Assembly (NCBI GenBank): GCA_035610835.1
Contig: CM069446.1
Coordinates: 3,053,001 to 3,117,000, forward strand
Source: Ophiura sarsii
Lineage: Eukaryota; Echinodermata; Ophiuroidea; Amphilepidida; Ophiuridae
Length of the DNA: 64,000 bases
Direction of reading: 5' to 3'
In this document: piece by piece, positions 27,401-39,400 of the stretch
How positions within the stretch are numbered: the stretch's first letter is position 1
How the letters are laid out: each line of letters opens with the position of its first letter
Translations under genes and position numbers: made by a program
The notes under the pieces: model-generated
What the model was told of the DNA's origin: nothing
What the model saw: only the letters and a program-made list of their open reading frames with translations
Databases searched by the model: none

Positions 27401-30400
27401 GGAATGCCTTGCCCACAACCGCGGCTGGAATATCCTCCTTCCGCCGAGAAAAAGCCACCCCAACGGCACGCAGTCGACCCCCGACCGTAACCGAACTGCC
27501 ATGTGCCCTGACTGCAAACAGACATTTTCCCTGTTCTCCGAGGGTGCTCGAGGCTGGAACACTAGACCCCATCGCCAGTGCATCAAATGCTACAGGGCGC
27601 AGCGGAGTAGCCGCCGCAGCGACGCATCTCAGCGCCAAGCGTCCTCTCCATCTGAAACTGGGGTGATATTCGCACAAGTGTCGGCATTGCACGAAACGGG
27701 ATCAAACCACCAACAGCCACCCATGCGCACTAATAACCGCCACCGTCACCATCGACGACGCCCCCGCTTCAAGCAAACGCAGTCGGAACCACGTTCTACC
27801 CAAGTTCACGCCCACAATATCTTCTCAAAGGGTGCATGGCGCAGGGCCCGCTTTTTGAACCATCCGGAAGTGCAGCTACACATGTCAGTGAACAACTCGG
27901 ACTATCGAGCTTTCGGACGACGCTGTCCTACCACCGCACCTACAACCATCACAGCGATGGCTGACACTGGAGCCCAATCTTGCCTCTGGTCCATGGACGG
28001 TTTTTTGGCTGCTGGATTCTCTGAGGAAGACCTCGTTCCTGTCCACGTAGACCTAGTCGCAGCCAACAAGTCTCCTATCACCATAGACGGCGCTATCATC
28101 GTGCGTCTACAAGGAGTGCCCCTGAGCGACGACAAGAAATCGTGCGCCACCATGGTATATGTAAGCAAGTCAGCCCATGGATTTTACCTGTCTTGGGAAG
28201 CCATGATGGATCTTGGAATAGTATCGCACGACTTCCCCTCAGTTGGAGCAGCTGAACTTCAGCCCCCAAAGGCTCAACGTCCACTTAAGGAGGATCACCC
28301 TGCAATCAACGCCGGTTGCTCCGCACCATCTTCAAATGGCACAGGCCCATGTTCTTGTCCACCACGTACAGTGGTTCCCGATCGGCCCGATACCCTTCCT
28401 TTCGAGTGCACCCCCGCCAACAATAGTAAGATGGAAGATTGGTTGCTACAACACTTCGCAGCATCGTCATTTAATACCTGTCCTCACCGCCCCCTCCTAT
28501 GCATGACAGGTTCTCCAGTGGAGATTCACCTCAAGGAAGGTGCACCCCCTAAGGCGCAATAAACCTGCCACAGTACCAATACATTGGCAAGAGCAGGTGC
28601 ACAACGACCTATTACGAGATGAGGCACTAGGAGTCATTGAAAAAGTCCCATATGGCGAACCAGTACTCTGGTGCCACCGCATGGTCGTTACACGGAAGCA
28701 CGATGGAACTCCACGCCGCACCGTGGACCTCTCCCCACTCAACAAAAACTGCCAGCGAGAAACATTCGCCAGCGAGTCACCGTTCCACCTAGCGAGACGC
28801 GTCCCCAAAGGAACTTGGAAGACAGTCAGTGACGCATGGAACGGGTATCACAGCGTCCCCCTTCGGGAATGTGATCGCCATCTGACCACCTTTATCACAC
28901 CTTTCGGCCGATGGAGGTACACCAGAGCGCCCCAAGGCTTCCTCTCATCCGGTGACGGATACAACCGCCGTTTTGACGCTATCCTCTCTGATTTCGACCG
29001 CAAGGAGCGTTGCGTCGATGACACCATCCACTACGACACTTACCTTGAAGCACATTGGTGGAGGACCATTGACTTCCTAATTCGTGTTGGCCAGTCGGGA
29101 ATAGTTCTCAATCCAGACAAATTCCGTTTCGCACGCAGAGAGGTTGATTTTGCAGGCTTTCGGATCTCTGATGAAGCCATCGAGCCACTGCCGAAATACC
29201 TCGACGCTATACGCGGATTTCCGACGCCAGCATCCACCACAGACATCCGTAGCTGGTTCGGCATAGTTAACCAGGTCGCCAACTATGCACAACTACGCGA
29301 CACCATGGCGCCCTTCAAACCATTCCTCAGCCCAAAGGTCCGCTTCGAATGGACTCCTGCGCTTGATGAAGCCTTCAATACATCTAAGGGTGCCATCGTT
29401 GACGCCATCCGCCACGGCGTAGAGATATTTGACCCTACGAAGAGAACCTGCCTACGCCCAGATTGGTCCTGCAAGGGCATCGGATACTTTCTATCACAGA
29501 AGCACTGTGCCTGCGAGTCCCGCATCCCTGACTGCTGCGATAATGGATGGAGGGTAACATTAGCTGGCTCCAGATTCCTCTCATCCGCAGAGCAGCGCTA
29601 TGCTGCAATCGAGGGCGAGGCACTGGCAGTGGCATGGGGACTCGAACAGTCGAAATACTTTACTCAGGGATGCAATGACCTTCTCGTTGTCACTGATCAC
29701 AAGCCCCTGATCAAGATCATGGGAGACCGTACTCTCGATGAGATCCCCAACTCCAGACTCTTCCGCCTCAAGCAGCGTACACTACCAAGGGCCTTTGAGA
29801 TCGCACATCTCCCCGGCAAGACTAATACTGCCGCTGACGCCACGTCCCGACACCCCGTAAGCAACTTTGCAGAGCTATCTAGCCTCACACTACACTCAGC
29901 ACAAGATGATGCCGAATGCGCCATGACTGCTGCCATCCGTCACGAGACGCAGAACATAACAGCATTGACATGGGAACGCATTGCCTCTGAGACCGCAACC
30001 GATCCTGTCACACGCCAGCTTATGGATGCCATCTACACCGGCTTCGGGGATGCACACCGTACCGCGAATGACGGGCTGGCCGCATTCTGGCAATACCGAG
30101 AGTCGCTCCATGTATTGGATGGTGTCATCTTGTTTAGTGACCGTGTCGTTATCCCATCATCCCTTCGTAGCGAAGTTCCCCAGACACTCCACTCCGCCCA
30201 CCAAGGCGTCACGTCCATGGAATCACGTGCTCGCGCTATCGTGTTTTGGCCGGGAATGACAAAGGACATTCAGTCAGCCCGCGAAAGATGCACAGCATGC
30301 AACCGGAACGCCCCGTCACAAGCTGCATTGCCCCCTACACTATCGCCAGTCCCCGCAACACCATTTGAATCGATCTACGCTGACTTCTTTGACTTCGGTA

Positions 30401-33400
30401 GATGCCACTACCTAGTCGCCGGCGATCGTCTATCTGGATGGGTCGAAATCTTTAGAGCACCGCATGGTACTACTCAGGCTGGAGCGCAGCGCCTGATCGC
30501 TGCTCTCCGAAAATTATTTGCCACGTTTGGCGTTCCTGAGGATATCTCGAGTGATGGAGGCCCAGAATTTTCTGCTTCTGCGACTGCCGACTTCCTTACA
30601 CGATGGGGAGTCCGTCACCGTGTGTCATCTGCCTACTTCGCTCAATCGAATGGCCGCGCCGAAGTAGCAGTCAAGAAGGCGAAGCGCACCCTGATGGACA
30701 ATGTTGGGTCCACTGGTTCCCTTGATAATGACGGTCTCTTACGGGCACTACTCCAATTGCGCAACACTCCTGACTGCAACATCTCACCGGCGGAAATAGT
30801 CTTCGGCAGACCTATACGCGATGCCTTCTCATTCGTCAGCCGACAGAATAAGTTCACCAACCCATTCATTCGCACTACCTGACGCGAAGCATGGGCACTT
30901 AAAGAAGACGCAATAAAAGCCCGGATGCCATGCTCACTTGAAGCCCTCAACGCTCACGCAAGGCCCCTTGCACCACTATCGCTGGGCAACCGCGTGTTCC
31001 TGCAGAACCAACACGGTCCGCATCCTACAGTGGGACAAATCCGGCACAGTCGTCGAGCTAAGGGACCATGACCAATATTGGGTCAAAGTTGATGGATCTG
31101 GACGCTTATCGCTAAGAAACAGGCGCTTCTTACGCAAGTTTACTCCACCCACGGTCGCAATCGAGGATTCCACACATCGCTCGCGACGACACATGGTCGA
31201 CCATGGCATGAGCGTACCACAACGACACGCAATGGCACCGCAACCACAGCCAGCGTCAGACCAGCTGGAACAGGGCGCCACCGCTGTCGCACGACCGCAC
31301 ACGTCTACTTCTACGACAGAGGCTACCGTGCCAACGATGGGTGCCCCAGCAGAGCCCGTGCTGGACCATACAGCAGCATCAGCACCACTGATCCCGCTGA
31401 CGCCCTCAAAAACAAATCTGCCACCACCGGACATACCAACAGCACCTATTACACCAGTCGCGTCAGGTGGAGTTGCCCTCGCAGACAAACAATAAAGCCT
31501 CGTCACTACGTGCCTGAGACTGGTAAATGGCAGATCCGCTAATCTGCTAGTTGTTACGTTAGCGCGGTATTAACCCCTCTAACGTGTGGGGGGGGGGGGG
31601 GGGGGGGGGGGTGTTGAACTATGGCGGGGTCTATTGGAGCATCTACACACGTATTGCTTCATTGTATATAGTTGTTATGTATTAAGAACATTATTTGTTG
31701 TTTGTATACTTTCAGACTGTTGTCATCTTTAACATCAATCTGATAAAGAGAAGCATTCTTCAAAAACCGTACAGAATTGACCGAGATATGAGCAAAACGA
31801 GTAAAATCCAGGGCTTTTTCAGACTGTTTCTAGGGGCCATGTTTGTTTATTTTTCGGTGCGTACTGCAACCATGCAGTCGAGCGCGTAACACATAACGCG
31901 GCGTAGTGCGCCATGTAAAATAAACGCTCACACGCACTACACCCGCCCCCACGCACCCCTACACACGCGGGCGGACAAATATTGGAGAAATACGCTGCGC
32001 TACTGGAGTTGATTAATTTAGGCCTTGAAGGTGTATAAGCATGATAAGCAAGGAGCAGGCGGGCGGTAACGGCGGGGACGGTGGGCGGGGGACGGCAGGG
32101 AAGGGCGGGCGGGGCAAGGGGAGGCCATGAAGTAATGAGGTTTAGAAGGCAGGGAGTTACTGAAACACGCTACGGGAGTTGGTTAATTTAGGTCTTGAAG
32201 GTTTAGATAACCACGGGGCGGGCGGACGAGGGGAGGCCATGAAGTAATGTGGTTTGGGAGGCAGGGGGTTAATGAAGAAATGTGATGCTAATTTGGAGTT
32301 GAAATATGCCACGGGGCGTTGGCGGGCGGGGGGGGGGGGGTCTTTTTAATTTTTTAATTGAAATTTGAAAACTTTTGAATTAAAACAAAACCTTTTGATT
32401 TAAAACAAAAATGTTTCAAATAAATGTTTTATTCCTATGTGTTTCTTTATAAATTTTCCAACACTTATGTGTTGTTTCATTTTGTAGGTGTTCTATCTGG
32501 TAGGCCCTACTCCCTAGCGGGAGAGCCCATCCGAAGGACGGGCGTCCCGCTAGTCATACTATAACTTGCCGTATGTTGTATGTGTCGTGTATATATCCAT
32601 AAAAGGCTCTCTCATTTTACATTTAAACGACGTGAACGTTTTACTGATAAAAGATTATTATAATGTGAGTGTTATAAGCTATAAATGGCTGAAAACCGTA
32701 CAGAATTGACCGAGATATGAGCAAAAGAGGGAAATCCAGGGCCTTTTCAGCCCGGCTTTTGAGACTATTTCTACGGGCTATGTTTGTTTTTCTATGCGTA
32801 TACACTGTAACCATGCAGCGGCGCGCGTAACAAATAACGCGGCGCAGTGCGCCATGCAAAATAAACGCGCACACGCACTACACCCACGCACCCCTACACA
32901 CGCGGGCGGGCAAATATTGGAGAAATACGCTGCGCCACGGGAGTTGGTTACGGTTTAGACTTTGGGGTTGAGATAAGCCACGGGGCGGGCGAAGGCGGGT
33001 CGGGGACGGGGAGGGGGGGGGGGCTGGGGCGGTGGGCGGGGCGAGGGAGGTTTAATGAAGAAATGTGCTTTGGGTTTGTGTAATGATGTAATGTGGTTTG
33101 GGCCCTCTGGGAGGCAGGAGGGTAATGAAGAAATGTGATGCTAAATTGCGTAACGGATATGCCACGGGGCGGGGGCAGGGCGGAGGATTGACGGGTGGGG
33201 TACGGGAGATGGTTAATGTTTAGGCCTTGGAGTTGAAATATGCCACGGAGCGTGGGCGGTCGGGGGGTATTTTTTAATTTGTATTTGAAATTTGAAAACT
33301 TTTGAATTAAAACAAAACCTTTTGATTTAAACAACAAAAATGTTTTAAATATTGTTCTATTCCTATGTGTTTCGTTATACATTTTCCAACACTTATGTGT

Positions 33401-36400
33401 TGTTTCATTTGTAGGTGTTCTATCTGGTAGGCCCTACTCCCTAGCGGGCGTCCCGCTAGTCTTACTATAATTTGCCGTATGTTGTATATGTATGTGTGTA
33501 TCCATAAAAGGCTCCCTCATTTTACGTCTAAACGCCGTGAACGTTGCACTGATAAAAGATGATTATAATGTGAGTGTTATAAGGGGAGACGTCAAAACTC
33601 GACCGCCCGTTGACTGCCGGTTACGGGCGGTTCCGCCCGGTTCTTTCAGGTCAAATGTTTTACTGGTATATGAATATTCGCGCATGCAACACTGAACAAC
33701 CGCCGGTTGACTTAATGCTGTAATCTGACCAGTTTACACTATCAATCTGTTACTTTGCGGTCATAATAGCTCTCTCTATAATCGTTCTATAAAAAAAAAA
33801 CATTCATAGACTTTCGGTATTGATTTTAAAAAGTTAATTGAGCTATAAACAGATTGAAAAAGCCAACCCCAGCGAAAATCAATAGCTGTATTGTACTGGT
33901 TGTCAACTGAGACTTTTAAGTCTTAAAAGAGCCCATTACTTCAAGATGTTATTGCTCACGTGTGTGACGAGGCACTTTCAACCGGTCGTGTTCACCAGAG
34001 TGTTACTATTTGACCTCATTATGTGTGTATATTATAACAGACGACACGTTTTGTGAGAACCGAACGGAACCGGCCGTAACCGGCGGTTGCCGGGCGGTCG
34101 AGTTTTGACGTGATCCCTAAGCTATAAATGGCTGAAAACCGTACAGAATTGACCGAGATATGAGCAAAAGCGGGAAATCCAAAGCCTTTTCAGCCCGGCT
34201 TTTGAGACTATTTCTACGGGCCATGTTTGTTTTTCTCATGCGTACACTGTACTAACCATGCAGTCGGCGCGCGTAGCACATGACGCGTCGCAGTGCGCTA
34301 TGCAAAAAATACGCGCCCACGCACTACACCCACGCACCCCTACACACGTGGGCGGGCAAATATTAGTCTAGAGAAATACGCTGAGCCACACGGGAGTTGG
34401 TTACGGTTTAGGCCTCGGGGTTGAGATAAGCCACGGGGCGGGGCGGAGACGGGGACGGGGCGGGCACGGCAAGGCAGGGGGGGGGGGGGGGGCGGGAACG
34501 GCGGCGGGTCATAAGGTAACAAAATAATGTGGTTTCTGATAGAACAAAACATGATATGGTGAATCTAAATTACGTAACATGGTGTGAGATGTGGGATTTG
34601 ATACTGTATGTGACACGCGGGCGGACAAATATTGGAGAAATACGCCGCGCTACGAGAGATGGTTAAGGTGATGCCTTGGCGTTGAGATAAGTCGCGGGCG
34701 GGGAACTTTAGGCCTTTGGGGTTGAGATATGCCACGGGGCGGTGCGGGGGCGGTGACTAATGGGGGTTGTGTGTAATGATGTAATGTGGTTTGGGAGGCA
34801 GGGGTTAATGAAGAAATGTGATGCTAAATTGCGTAACAGATATGCCACGGGGCGGGATGGTGACGGTTGGGGTACGGGAGATGGTTAAGGTCTAGGCCTT
34901 GGAGTTAAAATATGCCACGGGGCGTGGGCGGGCGGGGGTCTTTAATTGAAATTTGAAAACTTTTGAATTAAAACAAAAATGTTTTAAATATTGTTCTATC
35001 TGGTAGGCCCTACTCCCTAGCGGGAGAGCCCGTCCGAAGAACGGGCGTCCCGCTAGTCTTACTATAATTTGCCGTATGTTGTATGTTTGTATCCATAAAA
35101 GGCTCCCTCATTTTACGTCTAAACGCCGTGAACTTTGCACTGATAAAAGATGATTATAATGTGAGTGTTATAAGCTATAAATGGCTGAAAACCGTACAGA
35201 ATTGACCGAGATATGAGCAAAAGCGGGAAATCCAAAGCCTTTTCAGCCCGGCTTTTGAGATATAAGCACCGCCCCCGCCAGGCGGGTCATAAAGTAACGA
35301 AATAATGTGGTTTCTGATAGAACAAAACATGATATGGTAAATCTAAATCACGTAACATGGTGTCATGATGTGGTATTTGATACTGTATGTGACACGCGGG
35401 CGGAAAAATATTGGAGAAATACGCCGCGCTACGGGAAATGGTTAAGGTGAGGCCTTGGCGTTGGGATAAGCCGCAAGGCGGGGAACTTTAGGCCTTTGGG
35501 TTGAGATATGGCACGGGGCGGGGCGGGCGGGGCGGTGACGAATGGGGGTTGTGTGTAATGATCTAATGTGGTTTGGGAGGCAGGGGGTCAATGAAGAAAT
35601 GTGATGCTATCTTGCGCAACGCATATGCTACGGGGCGGGGTGGGCGTGGGCGGGATGGTGACGGTTGGGGTACGGGAGATGGTTAAGTTTTAGGGCTTGG
35701 AGTTAAAATATGCCACGGGCGTGGGCGGGCGGGGGTCTTTTAATTGAAATTTGAAAACTTTTGTATTAAAACAAAAATGTTTTGGATATTGTTCTATTCC
35801 TATGTGTTTTGTTATAAATTTTCCAACACTTGTGTTGTTTCATTTGTAGGTGTTCTATCTGGTAGGCCCTACTCCCTAGCGGAAGAGCCCGTCCGAAGGA
35901 TGGGCGTCCCACTAGTCTTACTATAAATTGTCTTATGTTGTATATATGTATTTAAGTAGGGGTGTATGTATGTGTGTGTATCCTGAAAAGGCTTTCTCAT
36001 TTTGCGTCTAAAAGCCGTGAACGTTGCACTGATAATAGATGACTTGACACTGGTTATAAACCGTACAGAATTGACCGAGATATGAGCAAAAGGAGTCAAA
36101 TGTAGGGCCTTTTCAGACTGTTTCTACGGGCCATGTTTGTTTATTTTTCGGTGCGTACTGCATCCATGCAGTCGAGCGCGTAACACATAACGCGGCGTAG
36201 TGCGCTATGTAAAATAAACGCTCACACGCACTACACCCACGCACCCCTACACACGCGGGCGGACAAATATTGGATAAATACGCTGCGCTACGGGAGTTGA
36301 TTAATTAGGCCTTGAAGGTGTATAAGCACGGGGACGGCGGACGACTGAAGGACGGCAGTGGGAGGGCGGGCGGGGGGCGAGGGAAGCCATGAAGTAATGA

Positions 36401-39400
36401 GGTTTGGGAGGCAGGGGGTTACTGAAGAACGCTACGGGAGTTGGTTAATTTAGACCAGTGACGGAGCTTTAGGCCTTGGGGTTGTGATATGCCACAGGGC
36501 GGGCGGGGCGGACGGGGCGGGGGCGGTGACGAATGGGGATTGTGTGTAGTGATACAATGTGGTTTGGGAGGCAGGGGGTTAATGAAGAAATGTGATGCTA
36601 AATTTCGTAACGGTTATGCCAAGGGGCGGGGCGGGCGGGGGCAGGGCGGGGGGGGGGGGGTGACGGATGGGGTGCGGGAGATGGTTAAGGTTTAGGCCTT
36701 GGAGTTGAAATATGCCACGGGCGTGGCCGGGCGGGGGGGGGGGGGTCTTTTTAATTTTATACTTGAAATTTGAAAACTTTTGAATTAAAACAAAACCTTT
36801 TGATTTAAAACAAAAATGTTTTAGATATTGTTCTATTCGTTATGTGTTTCCTTATACATTTTTCAACACTTATGGGTTGTTTCATTTTGTAGGTGTTCTA
36901 TCTGGTAGGCCCTACTCCCTAGCGGGAGAGCCCGTCCGAAGGACGGGCGTCCCGCTAGTACATACAACATACGGCAAATTATAGTAAGACTATAGTGAGA
37001 ATAGTAAGACTTTATTGTGGACGCACTTGAACCAATGATTATGACTATTATTTTGCAAGTATAGTTTGTATCAACTGTGATGAGTTCGGAAAGTGGCTGG
37101 TAGTATTCAAATTTGGTATGGTAACATTGGTCAAGGAAAGCATCGAATGGCGTGGAAATTTCAACAATAAAAGCCTTTTTGTTTCGGTCGTCAAGTATGA
37201 GAATGTCAGGGTTACGATGTTCAATGCTTGTGTACACATCATTATTATTACTATGGTCCATAGTACCAGTGATAAGTTTGTTGACGTGGGTATATACATC
37301 TGTACGGATTTTCTTGAGTTATTGATTGATATGGTTGACTATTCTATCGTGTCTTTTTATATACATGCCATGAAAACGCATGCATCCATTGAGAATGTGT
37401 GAAGCTGTGTCAAATTGATTATTACACAGATTGCATGATTTAGTGTATGAGTTTGGGTAATAGCGATGTAATAATGAATTACATTCAAGTAATTGTAAAT
37501 GGGTTTTAAGGATGAATTTGACGAGATTGTCTTGAATGACCATGTTAGATAAGTAGTTGTTTGACATTTGGAAATCTATATCTGTGGTGTTTAGTATTGG
37601 TCACAGGTCACTAATAGGTATATCAAATAAGGTGGGGCCGTTTCAAAAAATCCTTAAAATCGTGATACGTGTCTCTATTTTAAATAGAAGTTGTCAAAAA
37701 AACATAACATTTTTGGTATCATATTAAAGGCAATTTATCCAGCTACCGAATAAAAAAAGGATTAAAGCCACATGTTTAGCAACAGTGAAGTTATCAATCT
37801 AAACGTCGAGTGAGTCAAGGGTGGAGCCGGTGGGTGAGGCGCCGGTGGGTGAGGCGCCCATAGGTTTCTACACAAAATAGCGGAAAACTAGAACTTTTGA
37901 AATTGATGCCATTTTAAAAGTATACATAGGAAAGTATTCAAACTTCTCATATGTGTTAATAACATGTGCCTGCTACTATGAATATTAATATTGAATTGTT
38001 ATCTAGACATTCTCTTACTAGAATATGATGTTCAATTCAGGGAGTGTTTTAATGTAAAAAATACACAGTTTTATTCATTTTATTGATTAAACAATGGCCA
38101 AATCGCAGTCTCTCTATTTCATTTGTGTGACTCTTCGGTCCTTTTCTACCCTGGGTAGTAAAACATTTAACTAAAATAGCCAGAAGTGTTTCTTCACAGA
38201 ATTGTTCATAGATTTATGAAAAATTTGCTATTTAGACATATTTTGGACCACCCTGTATTCAAAATAAAAGGAACTTTAATGATATTCATGTAGTTCATTT
38301 TGATAACCATTTTCCTTTAAATTAAATAGTCCATGCTAACTAAATTTCATAGAATATTATATACAAACCTTCATTTTATGCATTATTTCATCATAATTTT
38401 AGACACCCTGTACTTTTCCTGTGTACATTTTGGGCAGGTGATTCTTAGCAAATTTGGTAGCACCTTCTGCGGTTGTTCTGATTTTGGTGACTATCTTCAG
38501 CTAAACCCTAATTGTACAAACTATCAAAATATTTTGTGAGGAGCAAAAACGATCAACTTTTTTATGTTCCACCCTGTAAAAATGTTACACACCCTGTATA
38601 ATTTGATTATTTTTTGCAAAAATGAAAAACCTTGAATCATAAGCTTTCCAACAATATATAGTTTGTGGGTCATTAAGTATGTGAAACTTAAGTTTTGTCC
38701 AGTTTAATCAGAATTGGTGCATTTCTCAACATTATTAGAAGTGAAACATTTTTTTGGACCAGTTTGTGACTTCTGACCTATTCTACCTTGCGAAAGCTTT
38801 GATTTGAATCTTGCAACGCGTTTATTATAATGATTTGTTTTGATGTGATTGGACACGGCAGAGTGGGTTCTAAGGACGATGGAGACTTCATCATCGATTG
38901 TATTCGTAATCACGTAATCGTCTCCGTTTATCTCTAAACTAATAATAATGGCATTTATAATGCGCCTTCAATCTAGGTAAAACTATTCCGAGGCGCAAAC
39001 ATATAAAACAAAAATACAAATTAACATGAAAAATACATAAACAAGGATGATTTGCATATACATGTACATGTATATACAAAGAAATCAATTATAAACTGAG
39101 TCAAATCAGTTAAACTAATTAAGTTAAGTTAAACTCAAGCATTCGCGCATACATAGTTCATTTAATTCAATCCACATTGATGTTGGCCAGTTAACCTTGC
39201 TTCCCTTTGTTACTCTGCCATGTTCGTCAACCTTATAACCAGCGAAAGTACGAGCATGATCATTTGTTTTAGTTGCTTTTCGTTTTGCCATGTGTAGTTC
39301 TAATGATGAGCGTGCGCTGTATCTAGTTTGTGTGTCATCGGAGTTAAGGACACTTAATAGAAATGAAATCTTTTTGGCTATATAGATAGTTGTAGGGTTT

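Larger units (their letters stand above)
26553..31762 (+). mobile_element. Full-length Gypsy-type LTR retrotransposon
   Basis: 5.2 kb with short LTRs, gag, aspartic protease, RT, RNase H and integrase in Gypsy order (integrase last). Target duplication AAAAC at 26548-26552 and 31763-31767; the intact target TGGCTGAAAACCGTACAG can be read in neighbouring array units. The LTRs are identical apart from a 5-bp indel, so the insertion is recent. The element's base composition (GC-rich coding, few AT introns) is unlike the surroundings. Several reading-frame changes and one stop are noted in the ORF entries, so this copy may not be autonomous. No envelope frame. Confidence 0.9.
26409..32553 (+). 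mobile_element. Array unit 2, split by the Gypsy element
   Basis: Net 930 bp after removal of 26553-31762 and one 5-bp duplication. Starts TCATACTGTAATTTGCCG and ends in the hairpin plus CTAG at 32550-32553. The order inside is: CATAAAAGACTCTC, GCACTGATAAAAGATGATTA, TGGCTGAAAACCGTACAG, ACACACGCGGGCGG, several GCCACGGGGCGGG zones, TTGAAATTTGAAAACTTTTG, GTTCTATCTGGTAGGCCCT, hairpin. Confidence 0.7.
25600..36958 (+). mobile_element. Head-to-tail array of non-autonomous Helitron-like units, G-rich
   Basis: About six units. Junctions at 26408/26409, 32553/32554, 33459/33460, 35056/35057 and 35915/35916 all read ..CGCTAG|TC(T/A)TACT(A/G)TAA or near variants; the last unit ends CTAG at 36958, followed by T. 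Just before CTAG lies a GC hairpin, CTAGCGGGAGAGCCCGTCC facing GGACGGGCGTCCCGCTAG with loop GAA. A hairpin followed by CTRR and a TC start are the Helitron hallmarks; direct CTAG-TC joins would be tandem Helitrons. Net unit lengths, after removing nested insertions, are about 930, 906, 1059, 859 and 1043 bp. The first unit is rearranged, with 25600-25805 inverted. No Rep/helicase gene. A conventional satellite is the alternative. Short frames inside are artefacts of GGGGCGG repeats. Confidence 0.66.

Noticed and set aside
26706..31506. Minus-strand frames opposite the Gypsy element (up to 176 codons)
   Set aside because: Shadows of the GC-rich plus-strand gag/pol frames; no motifs.
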